Positions 8,722 through 16,971 of a DNA stretch of 64,000 bases are shown piece after piece. How positions within the stretch are numbered: the first letter of the stretch is position 1; the number at the start of each line of letters is the position of its first letter. The translations under genes and the position numbers were made by a program. The DNA comes from Acinetobacter zhairuonensis (GTDB lineage Bacteria; Pseudomonadota; Gammaproteobacteria; Pseudomonadales; Moraxellaceae). Under the pieces are notes generated by a model. It was not told the origin of the DNA, ran no database searches, and worked only from the letters and a program-made list of their open reading frames with translations. Location of the stretch: NCBI RefSeq assembly GCF_022601715.1, contig NZ_JAKVIM010000004.1, positions 1-64,000 on the forward strand, given 5' to 3'.

Positions 8722-8868
8722 GTAAAGTTAATTTATTAAAAAAGTAAATTATAATTATTAAAAATGTAATTTTATTATTATAAGAAAGTACATTATAAAT
8801 ATTAAAAAAGTAATTTTAAATTATTAAAAATGTAAACTATTTATCAAAAAAATGTACATTTGATAAAT
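8722..8868. repeat. Seven-step 22-bp AT-rich tandem array (iteron-like)
   Basis: The motif GTA(A/C) recurs at 8722, 8744, 8766, 8788, 8810, 8832 and 8854, exactly 22 bp apart each time. The following part of each unit resembles TTATTAAAAA(A/T). Units 2 and 5 match at 19 of 22 positions. The array is bracketed by TGTACAT at 8711 and 8853. Its last step lies inside an inverted repeat, ATTTATCAAA (8839-8848) and TTTGATAAAT (8859-8868). There is no spacer class, so it is not CRISPR. Phased A-tracts at about two helical turns predict curved DNA. Confidence 0.85.
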
Positions 8869-8956
8869 GCACAACGTAAAGCTAGTTCGCTTAAACCGTC
8901 CAGCTTGAGGCAATCCCCTGACAAGCAATGGTGCATGTGGACTCGGAATTGGGCAA

Positions 8957-8985
8957 AAAAAAGAGTGGCTTTCGCCACTCTTTTT
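8957..8985. terminator. Terminator hairpin
   Basis: Stem AAAAAGAGTGGC/GCCACTCTTTTT with loop TTTC. It ends the minus-strand thrB-CSD-membrane protein transcript and may also stop reading from the array side. The rest of the gap 8869-9032 holds no recognisable feature. Confidence 0.85.
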
Positions 8986-9032
8986 CATTTTTAAATGCCA
9001 TTTTTTAGCTTTGATCGATTCAAATTGATGGC

Positions 9033-9419
9033 TTAGATGGGTTGGTTATCATTCAAGGTGATAATGCCACGGATAGCGCGATAGACGATCCAAATCCAAG
9101 CAATGGCAATCACACTGACACAGAAGATGGTGCTGCCCAAGGCAACGCCTGCAAACAGGTCTGGATTATCTCCCGTGAAAAACAAGAAAAAGAATGGCAC
9201 AAAAGCCATCACATTCCAGAAAAAATACCACCAAAAACTACGGATTTGCCATAAAAAGTGGCTCTCGAATATAGAGCCACGGACATCGTTTAATTTGACG
9301 TAGTTAATAATCAAGGCAATCAGTGCCAACACACCACCCGTAAAAATTGCAATGATATAAAGGACATATAAAATAAGCGTTAAACTACGATTTGGATCTT
9401 GGTCAATGGGATTATTCAT
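9033..9419 (-). CDS. DUF4870-like small membrane protein
   Basis: A 128-residue protein with three to four hydrophobic segments (about 15-40, 60-80, 88-115) and hydrophilic ends. The pattern resembles DUF4870/Tic20-like bacterial membrane proteins, and no function can be assigned. GAAGGGGAAAAAG precedes the start. It is last in the transcript thrB, CSD-DUF1294, this gene. Confidence 0.7.
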   Translation of the reverse strand: MNNPIDQDPNRSLTLILYVLYIIAIFTGGVLALIALIINYVKLNDVRGSIFESHFLWQIRSFWWYFFWNVMAFVPFFFLFFTGDNPDLFAGVALGSTIFCVSVIAIAWIWIVYRAIRGIITLNDNQPI

Positions 9420-9451
9420 TCTTTTTCCCCTTCGTATTGAAATGCTCTCCT

Positions 9452-10072
9452 CTAGATTAACAAGCTATTTAAAGGAGAGATCAGCCATAAAATAAGTAAT
9501 AGATTTAAAGCTATAGTACAGAAATACACGTTCTTAAAAGGTTGTTTTTGTGTTTTGTGCCGTAATTTTTGCTGCGCCAGCCATGCCGCAGGCCAACCGC
9601 CCAAAAATGCCAGAATATGCAGCGTTTGTTCAGGTACACGGCGACCTCCCAATTGTGCCGCTTCTTTATCTTGGGCATAAAACCAGTAGCTGGCGGCATT
9701 CATAAGACTGATAAACAGGAGAACCAGCCCGCTGAGCAAGCCCAACATCACCAAAATCGCCAGCACAATAAAATAAGCGATACATGCCAGCTGCATCACC
9801 GAATGCTTTTGCGGTGCAGCGGGTTTGGATTTTGGCTTAGTTCGTTTTGCTGTTTGTGAGGCTTTGAGATAGGTTACCTGCTGGGCACGAAAACGTCCTT
9901 GCCCATCTAGCAAGACCCCATATTCCAAGGCACAGCCGACAATCGGGCGCGGACCAGGGCGCGCAAAGTCCTTAATATGTAAGAACACACGCTCTTTATT
10001 GGCATCATCAGGTTGAATAAAGCCATAACCTTTATCATCAAACCATTCCACCAAGCGTCCCTGATCTCGCAT
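9452..10072 (-). CDS. Cold-shock domain fused to DUF1294 membrane domain
   Basis: A 206-residue two-part protein. Residues 1-70 form a cold-shock OB fold with the RNA-binding motifs KGYGFIQ (14-20) and VFLHI (29-33). A basic linker follows (about 70-88, rich in Lys and Pro). Residues 90-206 form the DUF1294 membrane domain, with RRVPE and GGWPAAWLAQ. This fusion recurs in proteobacteria, and the inferred role is a membrane-anchored nucleic-acid-binding protein. It starts 13 bp after the thrB stop, so it is probably cotranscribed. Confidence 0.85.
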   Translation of the reverse strand: MRDQGRLVEWFDDKGYGFIQPDDANKERVFLHIKDFARPGPRPIVGCALEYGVLLDGQGRFRAQQVTYLKASQTAKRTKPKSKPAAPQKHSVMQLACIAYFIVLAILVMLGLLSGLVLLFISLMNAASYWFYAQDKEAAQLGGRRVPEQTLHILAFLGGWPAAWLAQQKLRHKTQKQPFKNVYFCTIALNLLLILWLISPLNSLLI

Positions 10073-10085
10073 GTGATCTTCCTTG

Positions 10086-11036
10086 TTAGCCGTTTACAAA
10101 TTTTAAGCGTTCAATCAGCATATTACGCATTTCTAAAGGATTTTTCTGCAAAATATCATCGCCTGTACGTCCTTCAGCTGCATTTTTCTGTGCCACTTGT
10201 AAACGCATCATCCAGAACCGTCCTGCCGCCATGGCTAAATACAATTCCAGACAGGCTTTTTCATCTTCCGTCAGCGGACGAATCGTTTGGTAAGCAGTCA
10301 AAAATGCCAACGCTTTTTCTTCATCTAAATGTACATCAGGATATTCGGTACAGAAGTCATTCAGAGTAATCGCCACATCAAACAGCAATTCATCTTTATT
10401 TAATTCATAAAAGTCGAGAATGCCTTTCAGTTCTTCACCTTCAAATAAGGTATTGTCACGGAACAGGTCTGAATGGATAAAACCTTTTGGTCGGTCTGGA
10501 TAAACTGCGGTCATGGCATCATACAAACCCAACAATCCATTTAGTAATGCGGTATCCGCAGCATTGAGTGTCGGTTTAATTTCACGTGATACCTGACGCC
10601 AGTATTGGTGATTACGGTACTGCGCACGTTCCAAAGGAAAATCCTGTAAAGCCACATGCATTTTGGCTTGTGCCACGGCAATGGCTTCCACCTGTGCCAA
10701 AGTGGCTGGCATGGGATGTTTGCCCATTAAACGTGGTGCAATCTGTGCAGGTTTTTGTTTAATAGAATGAATTGCTTGCCCCGAATGATTTAAGGGTACA
10801 GGGACAGGCAAGCCTTGTTGCCCCAAGTGTTCCAGCACAGGCACAATTTCTCCCGCACCATGTTCATCCATTTCTTCGAACACGGTTAATACGTACTGGC
10901 TCTGGTTCGCACAGACCAGAAAATAGTTTGTATTTTGAATACCTCCTTGAATGGGAATCAGGTCAATCACCTCTAATCCATAAGGGGCTGCGAAGTCCTG
11001 AACTTCCTTTAAAGTCAAAGTGGTATAAACCGACAT
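10086..11036 (-). CDS. thrB: Homoserine kinase (ThrB of the aminoglycoside-phosphotransferase fold)
   Basis: A 316-residue kinase that phosphorylates homoserine for threonine synthesis. It is the Pseudomonas-type enzyme, unrelated in fold to the GHMP ThrB of E. coli. The catalytic HSDLFRDN lies near residue 188 and the metal-binding Asp is in ILDFYELNKDE. The length is typical. It is divergent from hisF and first of three minus-strand genes. Confidence 0.92.
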   Translation of the reverse strand: MSVYTTLTLKEVQDFAAPYGLEVIDLIPIQGGIQNTNYFLVCANQSQYVLTVFEEMDEHGAGEIVPVLEHLGQQGLPVPVPLNHSGQAIHSIKQKPAQIAPRLMGKHPMPATLAQVEAIAVAQAKMHVALQDFPLERAQYRNHQYWRQVSREIKPTLNAADTALLNGLLGLYDAMTAVYPDRPKGFIHSDLFRDNTLFEGEELKGILDFYELNKDELLFDVAITLNDFCTEYPDVHLDEEKALAFLTAYQTIRPLTEDEKACLELYLAMAAGRFWMMRLQVAQKNAAEGRTGDDILQKNPLEMRNMLIERLKFVNG

Positions 11037-11149
11037 AGAAAACCTGCGAAAAATCTTACATAAGTTTGATAGAATACCGTTTCAATCTGCCAAGGTGTAG
11101 CGCTTGTGTAGGTGAGTTTCATAATCGGCTGTAATTATTGGAAAAAATT

Positions 11150-11908
11150 ATGCTAGCTAAACGTATTATTCCTTGCCTAGACGTCGACAACGGTCGTGTG
11201 GTGAAAGGTGTACAATTCCTTGATATTCGTGACGCAGGTGACCCTGTAGAAGTTGCGCGTCGCTATAACGAACAAGGTGCCGATGAAATTACCTTTCTTG
11301 ATATTACTGCTACACATCATGGACGCGACACCACTTACCGCACGGTAGAACGCATGGCAGAAAGCGTATTCGTTCCACTGACCGTGGGTGGCGGTGTCCG
11401 TAAAGTTGAAGATATCCGTTTATTGCTCAATGCAGGTGCAGATAAAGTCAGCATTAACTCGGCGGCTGTGACTAATCCCGAATTTGTGCAAGAAGCATCG
11501 CAACGCTTTGGCGCGCAATGTATTGTGGTTGCCATTGATGCGAAAAAAACCGGTGAAAACAAATGGGAAATTTTCACCCACGGTGGTCGTAAACCAACGG
11601 GCATTGATGCAATTGAATGGGCTGTGAAAATGGCGGACTACGGTGCAGGTGAATTACTGATTACCTCCATGGATGCCGATGGCACCAAAGCAGGTTATGA
11701 CCTTGGCTTAATGCGTGCCATTAATGACCGTGTGACTATTCCAACGATTGCTTCGGGTGGCGTGGGAACACTGCAACACTTGGCAGATGGTATTTTAAAA
11801 GGTGGTGCCGATGCAGTACTGGCAGCCTCTATTTTCCACTTCGGTCAACATACCATTCCTGAGGCCAAGCAATATTTAGCGGCGCAAGGCATTGAAATGC
11901 GTCTCTAA
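11150..11908 (+). CDS. hisF: Imidazole glycerol phosphate synthase, cyclase subunit
   Basis: A 252-residue TIM barrel that joins ammonia from HisH with PRFAR to give imidazole glycerol phosphate and AICAR. Asp11 (IPCLDVDNG) and the Asp near 130 ([10 protein letters not shown]) are the catalytic pair. ATG 11150 is the family N-terminus, while a TTG at 11138 would add four residues. It is unlinked to hisH in this genome. Confidence 0.97.
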   Translation: MLAKRIIPCLDVDNGRVVKGVQFLDIRDAGDPVEVARRYNEQGADEITFLDITATHHGRDTTYRTVERMAESVFVPLTVGGGVRKVEDIRLLLNAGADKVSINSAAVTNPEFVQEASQRFGAQCIVVAIDAKKTGENKWEIFTHGGRKPTGIDAIEWAVKMADYGAGELLITSMDADGTKAGYDLGLMRAINDRVTIPTIASGGVGTLQHLADGILKGGADAVLAASIFHFGQHTIPEAKQYLAAQGIEMRL

Positions 11909-11933
11909 ACCGAATGCATCCATCTGGCTGTTC

Positions 11934-11963
11934 AAAGGAGTGCTGAATGCGCTCCTTTTTTAT
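11934..11963 (+). terminator. Terminator after hisF
   Basis: Stem AAAGGAGTGC/GCGCTCCTTT with one G-T pair, loop TGAAT, then a T-run. Confidence 0.88.
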
Positions 11964-11989
11964 TGCTGCCCACGCTGGCGAAAAACTAA

Positions 11990-12016
11990 GAAAAAAAAAG
12001 GAGTCTTGACGACTCC
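11990..12016 (-). terminator. Minus-strand terminator
   Basis: Stem GGAGTC/GACTCC (12000-12016), followed on the minus strand by ten T. It probably ends the fatty acid hydroxylase transcript, whose stop is 165 bp upstream. Nothing else is recognised in 12017-12180. Confidence 0.75.
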
Positions 12017-12180
12017 CTATAAATCAAGAAACTGAATCACTCTTGATTTGGCTCAAATACTTCAACAACTTAAAACGAGATACAGACATTGGTTGCGATG
12101 CAAATCAAGCAACCAATAAAGCTAATTTAGATGGGATTTCCCCTCAGTTATTGACCAAAGCCGACAAAATCATTGACCAA

Positions 12181-12837
12181 TTACGACAGTTCCGCAGATT
12201 GTGTAGCCTCCCCTATTGGATTTGGCTTTGAGTTAGATACAGCGCTACTACCTTTTTCAACCCACTTAGCGGGGAAATAACGTTGTGACAGTAGATTCAA
12301 TCGGCTTGCCATAAATAAAGGCAACTTCACGCCCAACGGATTCTGCTCTTGTAAATTTTCTGCCGAAATGACCCGAGTCCCCAGTACATAATCAAACCAC
12401 GGTTTAGTCACGCACCAGTTGGCGTCCTGATTGGCATTCATATGATGATCATAATGCCATGGTATTTTTTTCATCGCCCATTCAGGCTCTAAGTGCGCGC
12501 GACGGTGAATATAAAAATAATTGCAGGCACTATAGACCGCTGCCGCTGCCATGCCTTTCGAAATTGGATAAAACAAGGCGCTGCTTATGCCTGCGGCAAC
12601 CAGCAAGGACATCACTTCATTTTGGGTGCGCCAGTGCGGCAAACCTTCCACATAGCTCTCATCATGAAACTCTTGCCTCCTTACTTCACGATGATGCTCC
12701 CAGTGTGATTTCATACTTAAGGGCACAGGGCTATAACGTGGTTTTCCTACCCGATGGGTGCCATGTAATAGATATTTGTGTGCCACCCACTCAAAGCCAT
12801 TGGCCACTACCAGTCCTGCTAAAAATCCTTTCCACAT
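12181..12837 (-). CDS. Sterol desaturase / fatty acid hydroxylase family membrane protein
   Basis: A 218-residue membrane-bound di-iron enzyme of the FA_hydroxylase superfamily. The eight-histidine set is visible as HKYLLH, HWEHH, HRRAH and HYDHH. It probably hydroxylates or desaturates a lipid, and the substrate is not known. The head-to-head AraC regulator, with only about 100 bp between starts, is a candidate regulator. Confidence 0.85.
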   Translation of the reverse strand: MWKGFLAGLVVANGFEWVAHKYLLHGTHRVGKPRYSPVPLSMKSHWEHHREVRRQEFHDESYVEGLPHWRTQNEVMSLLVAAGISSALFYPISKGMAAAAVYSACNYFYIHRRAHLEPEWAMKKIPWHYDHHMNANQDANWCVTKPWFDYVLGTRVISAENLQEQNPLGVKLPLFMASRLNLLSQRYFPAKWVEKGSSAVSNSKPNPIGEATQSAELS

Positions 12838-12937
12838 CGTAAATTCTCCGTTTCATGGCTTGAATATAGAAAACTGAATGTGATAAATATTGACCATCAA
12901 CGAACTTAATATTGACAAATCACGACAACAAAAACAG

Positions 12938-13948
12938 ATGATGCACACCCTGAATGATTACACAGGTTCAGTCTATGGTGGATTGGGACACCTGCTTTAT
13001 TGCTACAGCCAAGCCAAAGGACTGACGGCTTCACCACAACTGGAAAAAGTGCAAAACCTAGAACGCTTTGACTATCGTATCTGGTATGCCTTGCTACATG
13101 ATTTACAGCAGCAAATACCTGATCCTGCACTTGGGCTGGAAATCGCGGCTTTTGTGCAAGCTAAACATTTGGGTATTTTGGCTTATCTGGCACTGGCTTG
13201 TGACACGCTTGGTGAAGCCTTAAGCCGCTATCATGACTTCCATCGCTTAATTTATGATGGTAGCCCACTGCAAGTTGAAAGCCATAGTGACTATTTGTAT
13301 ATCCGCTGGGGCAAACTGCCGCAGCATCTGACCACCCAACTCACCGATGAAATTGCGATTGCCCTGATGATGCAGTTTCTCAATCAAAATATGGCAGCGA
13401 ATCCCATTCAGCTACATGAAGTCCATTTTCGTCATGCTGCCCCGAAAAACAGCCGCCTGTATGAGCAATTTTTTCATTGTAAGGTGCGCTTTTCACAGCC
13501 TGCCACGCAGGTCTTGCTACCGCTTGCCGAATTAAGCAAACCCTTGCAACAAGGGGATCACACCCTACAGCAGCTTTTAATGCAACAAGCGCAAGCCTTG
13601 TTAAAGCAACTCCCGCATTCGACCCAGCTCGACCACCGCTTGCAGCAACTGATTCTGTCTGGTCTGCAAAAAAACCAGTATCAAATTGAAGTCATCGCCC
13701 AGCAACTGAATATTTCGGTACGACAGTTACAACGCTATTTGCAGGCCCAAGACAGCAGTTACCAGCAGCGTACCCAACAAGTACGTCAAATGCTGGCAGA
13801 ACAATATCTCAAAGACCCTCACCTGAGCTTGCAGGAAATCGCGCTACTTTTAAGCTACTCTGAACAAAGTGCATTTCAGCGTGCTTTCAAATTATGGACA
13901 GGACAAACACCGCAGCAGTTCCGTAAACTATATCTTCAAGCAATATAA
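12938..13948 (+). CDS. AraC-family transcriptional regulator
   Basis: About 337 residues. The N-terminal Arabinose_bd-type effector region (about 5-180) is of the kind found in OruR/ArgR-like and lipid-responsive AraC proteins. The C-terminal pair of HTH motifs includes IEVIAQQLNISVRQLQRYL and LSLQEIALLLSYSEQSAFQRAFKLWTG. The start is uncertain: TTG 12890, ATG 12938 and ATG 12941 are all in frame, and none has a strong ribosome site. It is divergent from the fatty acid hydroxylase gene. Confidence 0.88.
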   Translation: MMHTLNDYTGSVYGGLGHLLYCYSQAKGLTASPQLEKVQNLERFDYRIWYALLHDLQQQIPDPALGLEIAAFVQAKHLGILAYLALACDTLGEALSRYHDFHRLIYDGSPLQVESHSDYLYIRWGKLPQHLTTQLTDEIAIALMMQFLNQNMAANPIQLHEVHFRHAAPKNSRLYEQFFHCKVRFSQPATQVLLPLAELSKPLQQGDHTLQQLLMQQAQALLKQLPHSTQLDHRLQQLILSGLQKNQYQIEVIAQQLNISVRQLQRYLQAQDSSYQQRTQQVRQMLAEQYLKDPHLSLQEIALLLSYSEQSAFQRAFKLWTGQTPQQFRKLYLQAI

Positions 13949-14074
13949 GCATTTATAAAAATAAGCACATTTTTTAATCATTTTCACATTGAGTAATCTT
14001 AAATTAATCGTTAAAGATAAGACGTAGCACTTTAGAACAAAAATTAACCACAATCAAAAACCGTGGAGATGACC

Positions 14075-14770
14075 ATGAATAAATATCTTGCCGAGCTGCT
14101 TGGCACATTTTGGCTGGTGTTTGGTGGCTGCGGAAGTGCGATTTTTGCCGCAGCATTTCCTGAACTCGGCATTGGTTTTGCAGGTGTCGCGCTCGCCTTT
14201 GGTCTGACGGTGCTCACGGGTGCATATGCCTTTGGACATATCTCAGGCGGACATTTCAATCCCGCAGTCAGTATTGGTTTATGGGTCGGTCAGCGTTTCG
14301 ATGGTAAAGATTTATTGCCCTATCTGGCAGCGCAATTGATTGGTGCGGTGCTGGCGGCTTTTGTACTGTTCTTGATTGCACAAGGACAAGTCGACTTCGC
14401 AGGCACAGGTTCATTCGCCAGTAACGGTTATGCGGAACTATCTCCTGGACAATATGGCTTGCTTTCGGCACTGATGATTGAAGTGGTTCTGACCGCATTT
14501 TTCCTGATCGTGATTATGGGGGCAACAGACAAACGCACACCTGCGGGTTTTGCCCCTATCGCCATTGGTCTGGCACTCACCTTAATTCACCTGATCAGCA
14601 TTCCCGTGACCAATACTTCGGTCAACCCTGCACGAAGTACTGGGGTTGCCCTGTTTGCAGAAACCGCTGCTATGCGCCAGCTCTGGCTGTTCTGGCTGGC
14701 TCCTATTGTCGGAGCCGTGATTGGTAGTCTGATTTACAAATTCGTCGCGCAAAGCAAAAGCGGAAATTAA
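14075..14770 (+). CDS. aqpZ: Aquaporin Z-type water channel
   Basis: A 231-residue MIP channel with six membrane helices. Both NPA motifs are present (HFNPAVSIG and SVNPARSTG), and the arginine after the second gives the water-selective filter. ATG 14075 is chosen because GTGGAG lies six bases upstream. In-frame GTG 14063 and ATG 14069 are alternatives. Confidence 0.94.
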   Translation: MNKYLAELLGTFWLVFGGCGSAIFAAAFPELGIGFAGVALAFGLTVLTGAYAFGHISGGHFNPAVSIGLWVGQRFDGKDLLPYLAAQLIGAVLAAFVLFLIAQGQVDFAGTGSFASNGYAELSPGQYGLLSALMIEVVLTAFFLIVIMGATDKRTPAGFAPIAIGLALTLIHLISIPVTNTSVNPARSTGVALFAETAAMRQLWLFWLAPIVGAVIGSLIYKFVAQSKSGN

Positions 14771-14808
14771 AAAAAGCCAGTCGATGTAATCTGTATCGAC
14801 TGGCTTTT
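14771..14808. terminator. Bidirectional terminator after aqpZ
   Basis: Stem AAAAGCCAGTCGAT/ATCGACTGGCTTTT with a nine-base loop, between convergent aqpZ and the 81-residue gene. Confidence 0.9.
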
Positions 14809-14823
14809 ATTGGATATATCCAC

Positions 14824-15069
14824 TTATAAAAACGGGTTTTCGACTTCCTGCGTAGCAGCAGCATCAAGCTGTTGCGGTAAATCCGTTTCTGCTTCCAAAC
14901 GGGTCACTATGGCATTCAGATAGGCTTGCAACACTTTGGCTGCTGCCAAACCTGCCTGATCCTTGGCAATTTGCAAATTGCCATAAATATTGATCCGATC
15001 CAGCTGATTTTCTAAGGTCAAATCATGAATCGCATGTGACTCGGTATCATTTTCAAAAGGTTTAAACAT
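14824..15069 (-). CDS. Small uncharacterised protein
   Basis: An 81-residue acidic protein with predicted helices and no signal peptide or membrane segment. Not recognised. GAGG lies seven bases before the ATG, and it is read just after the nuclease gene on the same strand, 42 bp away. Confidence 0.7.
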   Translation of the reverse strand: MFKPFENDTESHAIHDLTLENQLDRINIYGNLQIAKDQAGLAAAKVLQAYLNAIVTRLEAETDLPQQLDAAATQEVENPFL

Positions 15070-15111
15070 GGCAACCTCGGAGTAAATGCTGCAAATGAAG
15101 GTGTGCTGTTT

Positions 15112-16188
15112 TTACTTCACCCATTGCAACATATACTGCAACAGGGCTTCAATCAACTGTTTCACAATCGCATCTTGAGTCTCTGCATCTAAACTTGGGG
15201 CTGAGCTGGCGGCTGCCTTGCTACTGCCCGAGCTAAAGCTTTGTTGCGCAGCTTTAAGCTGATCCGCAGAGATATCTTCCGCACACTGGCTTTCCGCATC
15301 CCAATGTGAATAGGCAATCTCCTGTTTGGCTTTCACTGCATTGGCAGTCAATGGCAACTGGTAAGTATTGCGCTTTTGCTCTTCAGTGAGCTGCGGGAAC
15401 AGATTCACCCCAATCTGTTCTTCTAGATAGCAGACGCTGACAATTTTCACGTCTTGTGAATTGTTGTTCGGCGCGTAATACACCCCGATCGCACCTGTTT
15501 TAGGAATATATACCGCTTTATACACCGCAGTTGGAACCATGACCCCTTGCCCAATCACTTTGATCTTTTTACTGGTAAAGGTTGGTCCCGTCACCACATA
15601 GACATCGGTCTGGTGTTTGGTCACAATGGCGCGCGTGGCTTCTTCCAGTTTACGCCAAACTTCCTGATTATTTTTCGGCGCTTGCGGCACCATATTGGCC
15701 AGAGAAAAACTGTCAAACTGCGAAGTCTTATTCGGCATGTCGGCATTCGGTGCCATATGCCCTCGATCATAGCCTGAACCACGATAATCCGACAAAGTGG
15801 CACGATATTGCGTTGGAATCCGCTCTTCTTCATGGAAGCTGTCTTCACGCGGAATTTTCTGGCTTAAGCGCGCAGGGGTTAAAGCTTCCGCCACCCATAA
15901 CGGAGTTCTAGACACCCCAGAATACATGACATTAAAGCCATTAAAGCACAAAGGATAGCTCTGCTTTTTGAGGCTCTCTTTATTTAAATATGGCGGCACA
16001 TCGCGATAAAACTGGTCTAAACATGCCGAGTTGGATGCACTCGGTAAAGACAAAAACTGACTAATCCGCTCTTGCCCAAAGGCAATGGCAAAACTACCTG
16101 CTGCAACCACCCCCAACACCACTTTTGAACTGTGCTGATTAAAAAACCACGGAAAAGATTGCTTAGAACTACGTTTTTTACTTGCCAT
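15112..16188 (-). CDS. DNA/RNA non-specific endonuclease (NUC family), membrane-anchored or secreted
   Basis: About 358 residues from ATG 16188. A basic N-terminus is followed by one hydrophobic segment (about residues 23-40). The beta-beta-alpha metal nuclease domain contains DRGHMAPNAD, with the catalytic His, and the magnesium-binding Asn region ANMVPQAPKNNQ. The C-terminal ~60 residues are low-complexity Ser/Ala. The frame stays open to 16326, but those 46 residues overlap the opposite promoter region and are not typical. It likely degrades extracellular or periplasmic nucleic acid. Confidence 0.85.
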   Translation of the reverse strand: MASKKRSSKQSFPWFFNQHSSKVVLGVVAAGSFAIAFGQERISQFLSLPSASNSACLDQFYRDVPPYLNKESLKKQSYPLCFNGFNVMYSGVSRTPLWVAEALTPARLSQKIPREDSFHEEERIPTQYRATLSDYRGSGYDRGHMAPNADMPNKTSQFDSFSLANMVPQAPKNNQEVWRKLEEATRAIVTKHQTDVYVVTGPTFTSKKIKVIGQGVMVPTAVYKAVYIPKTGAIGVYYAPNNNSQDVKIVSVCYLEEQIGVNLFPQLTEEQKRNTYQLPLTANAVKAKQEIAYSHWDAESQCAEDISADQLKAAQQSFSSGSSKAAASSAPSLDAETQDAIVKQLIEALLQYMLQWVK

Positions 16189-16438
16189 TACTTTATCAAA
16201 CGCCTGATTTTGCAGGAGCTTAACAAAGCCCTTCTGCAGAAGTATATCTAGATGTGACTGATCGTATAACAATTCAACAAAATAATGACATGCCGATGGC
16301 ACTTGTAACAAATTGTCTGATTTCATCAGGCTTTTAAATGGCTTATCGATGCGATTAGGTAGATTCGATTGTCAGCTCAATTTTGAATATGCCATGGTAG
16401 ATATACAAATAACGGTAAGAATAAAAGACGGAGTAATG

Positions 16439-16882
16439 ATGTCTTCAAATCAATTAATTGCTGCAAAAGTTTTGGCCTGTGGTCTGTTCATAGGTCTTGT
16501 CAATGTTACGGCGTTTGCAGAACCCGCTGTACAGGCAGGCGAAACTTTAGAAAGCCTGTCACAAGCCAAAATTACGACCAGTATTAATGGACAACCCGGC
16601 TCCATTCAGGAGTTGGTTCAATCTGGACAGGTGCGCTTAGTCAATCCTGAACAGATCTCCACGCAGCCAAGCCCAGCCGCTGCTGTGGAGCAATCACCAG
16701 ATACCTCAACCGCAGCTTCTCCAAGTCAATCCATGCCTTCTGCCCCGCAATTCAATTCTTCCGCAGATCATCCAATTAATAACGCAGAGGCTGAAATGCC
16801 ACATAGCAACATGCCAGAAGCAGAACAAAATCTGCAGGCTCAACCTATGCCTGCAGATAGCCAAAGCATGCCTGCACAATAA
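16439..16882 (+). CDS. Secreted Pro/Gln/Ser-rich hypothetical protein
   Basis: About 147 residues. A signal peptide is clear (hydrophobic 8-24, cleavage after AFA). The mature part starts with a short folded region and ends in a low-complexity tail rich in Pro, Gln, Ser and Met with repeated MP(A/S) units. GACGGAG lies five bases before ATG 16439, and ATG 16436 is an alternative. No family is recognised. Confidence 0.65.
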   Translation: MSSNQLIAAKVLACGLFIGLVNVTAFAEPAVQAGETLESLSQAKITTSINGQPGSIQELVQSGQVRLVNPEQISTQPSPAAAVEQSPDTSTAASPSQSMPSAPQFNSSADHPINNAEAEMPHSNMPEAEQNLQAQPMPADSQSMPAQ

Positions 16883-16918
16883 GTAGATTGGCACTGCTCA
16901 CATTGAATATAAGCATAA

Positions 16919-16946
16919 AAAAACCAAGGTCTATGCCTTGGTTTTT
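16919..16946. terminator. Bidirectional terminator
   Basis: Stem AAAAACCAAGG/CCTTGGTTTTT with loop TCTATG, between the secreted protein gene and kup. Confidence 0.88.
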
Positions 16947-16971
16947 GAATCATCTTTACAATGCGACTTGA

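Noticed and set aside
8711-8868. CRISPR array
   Set aside because: The period is 22 bp in total with no alternation of conserved repeats and unique spacers, and no cas genes are present.
12043-12231. 62-codon plus-strand frame
   Set aside because: TTG start without a ribosome site, and it runs into the end of the opposite fatty acid hydroxylase gene.
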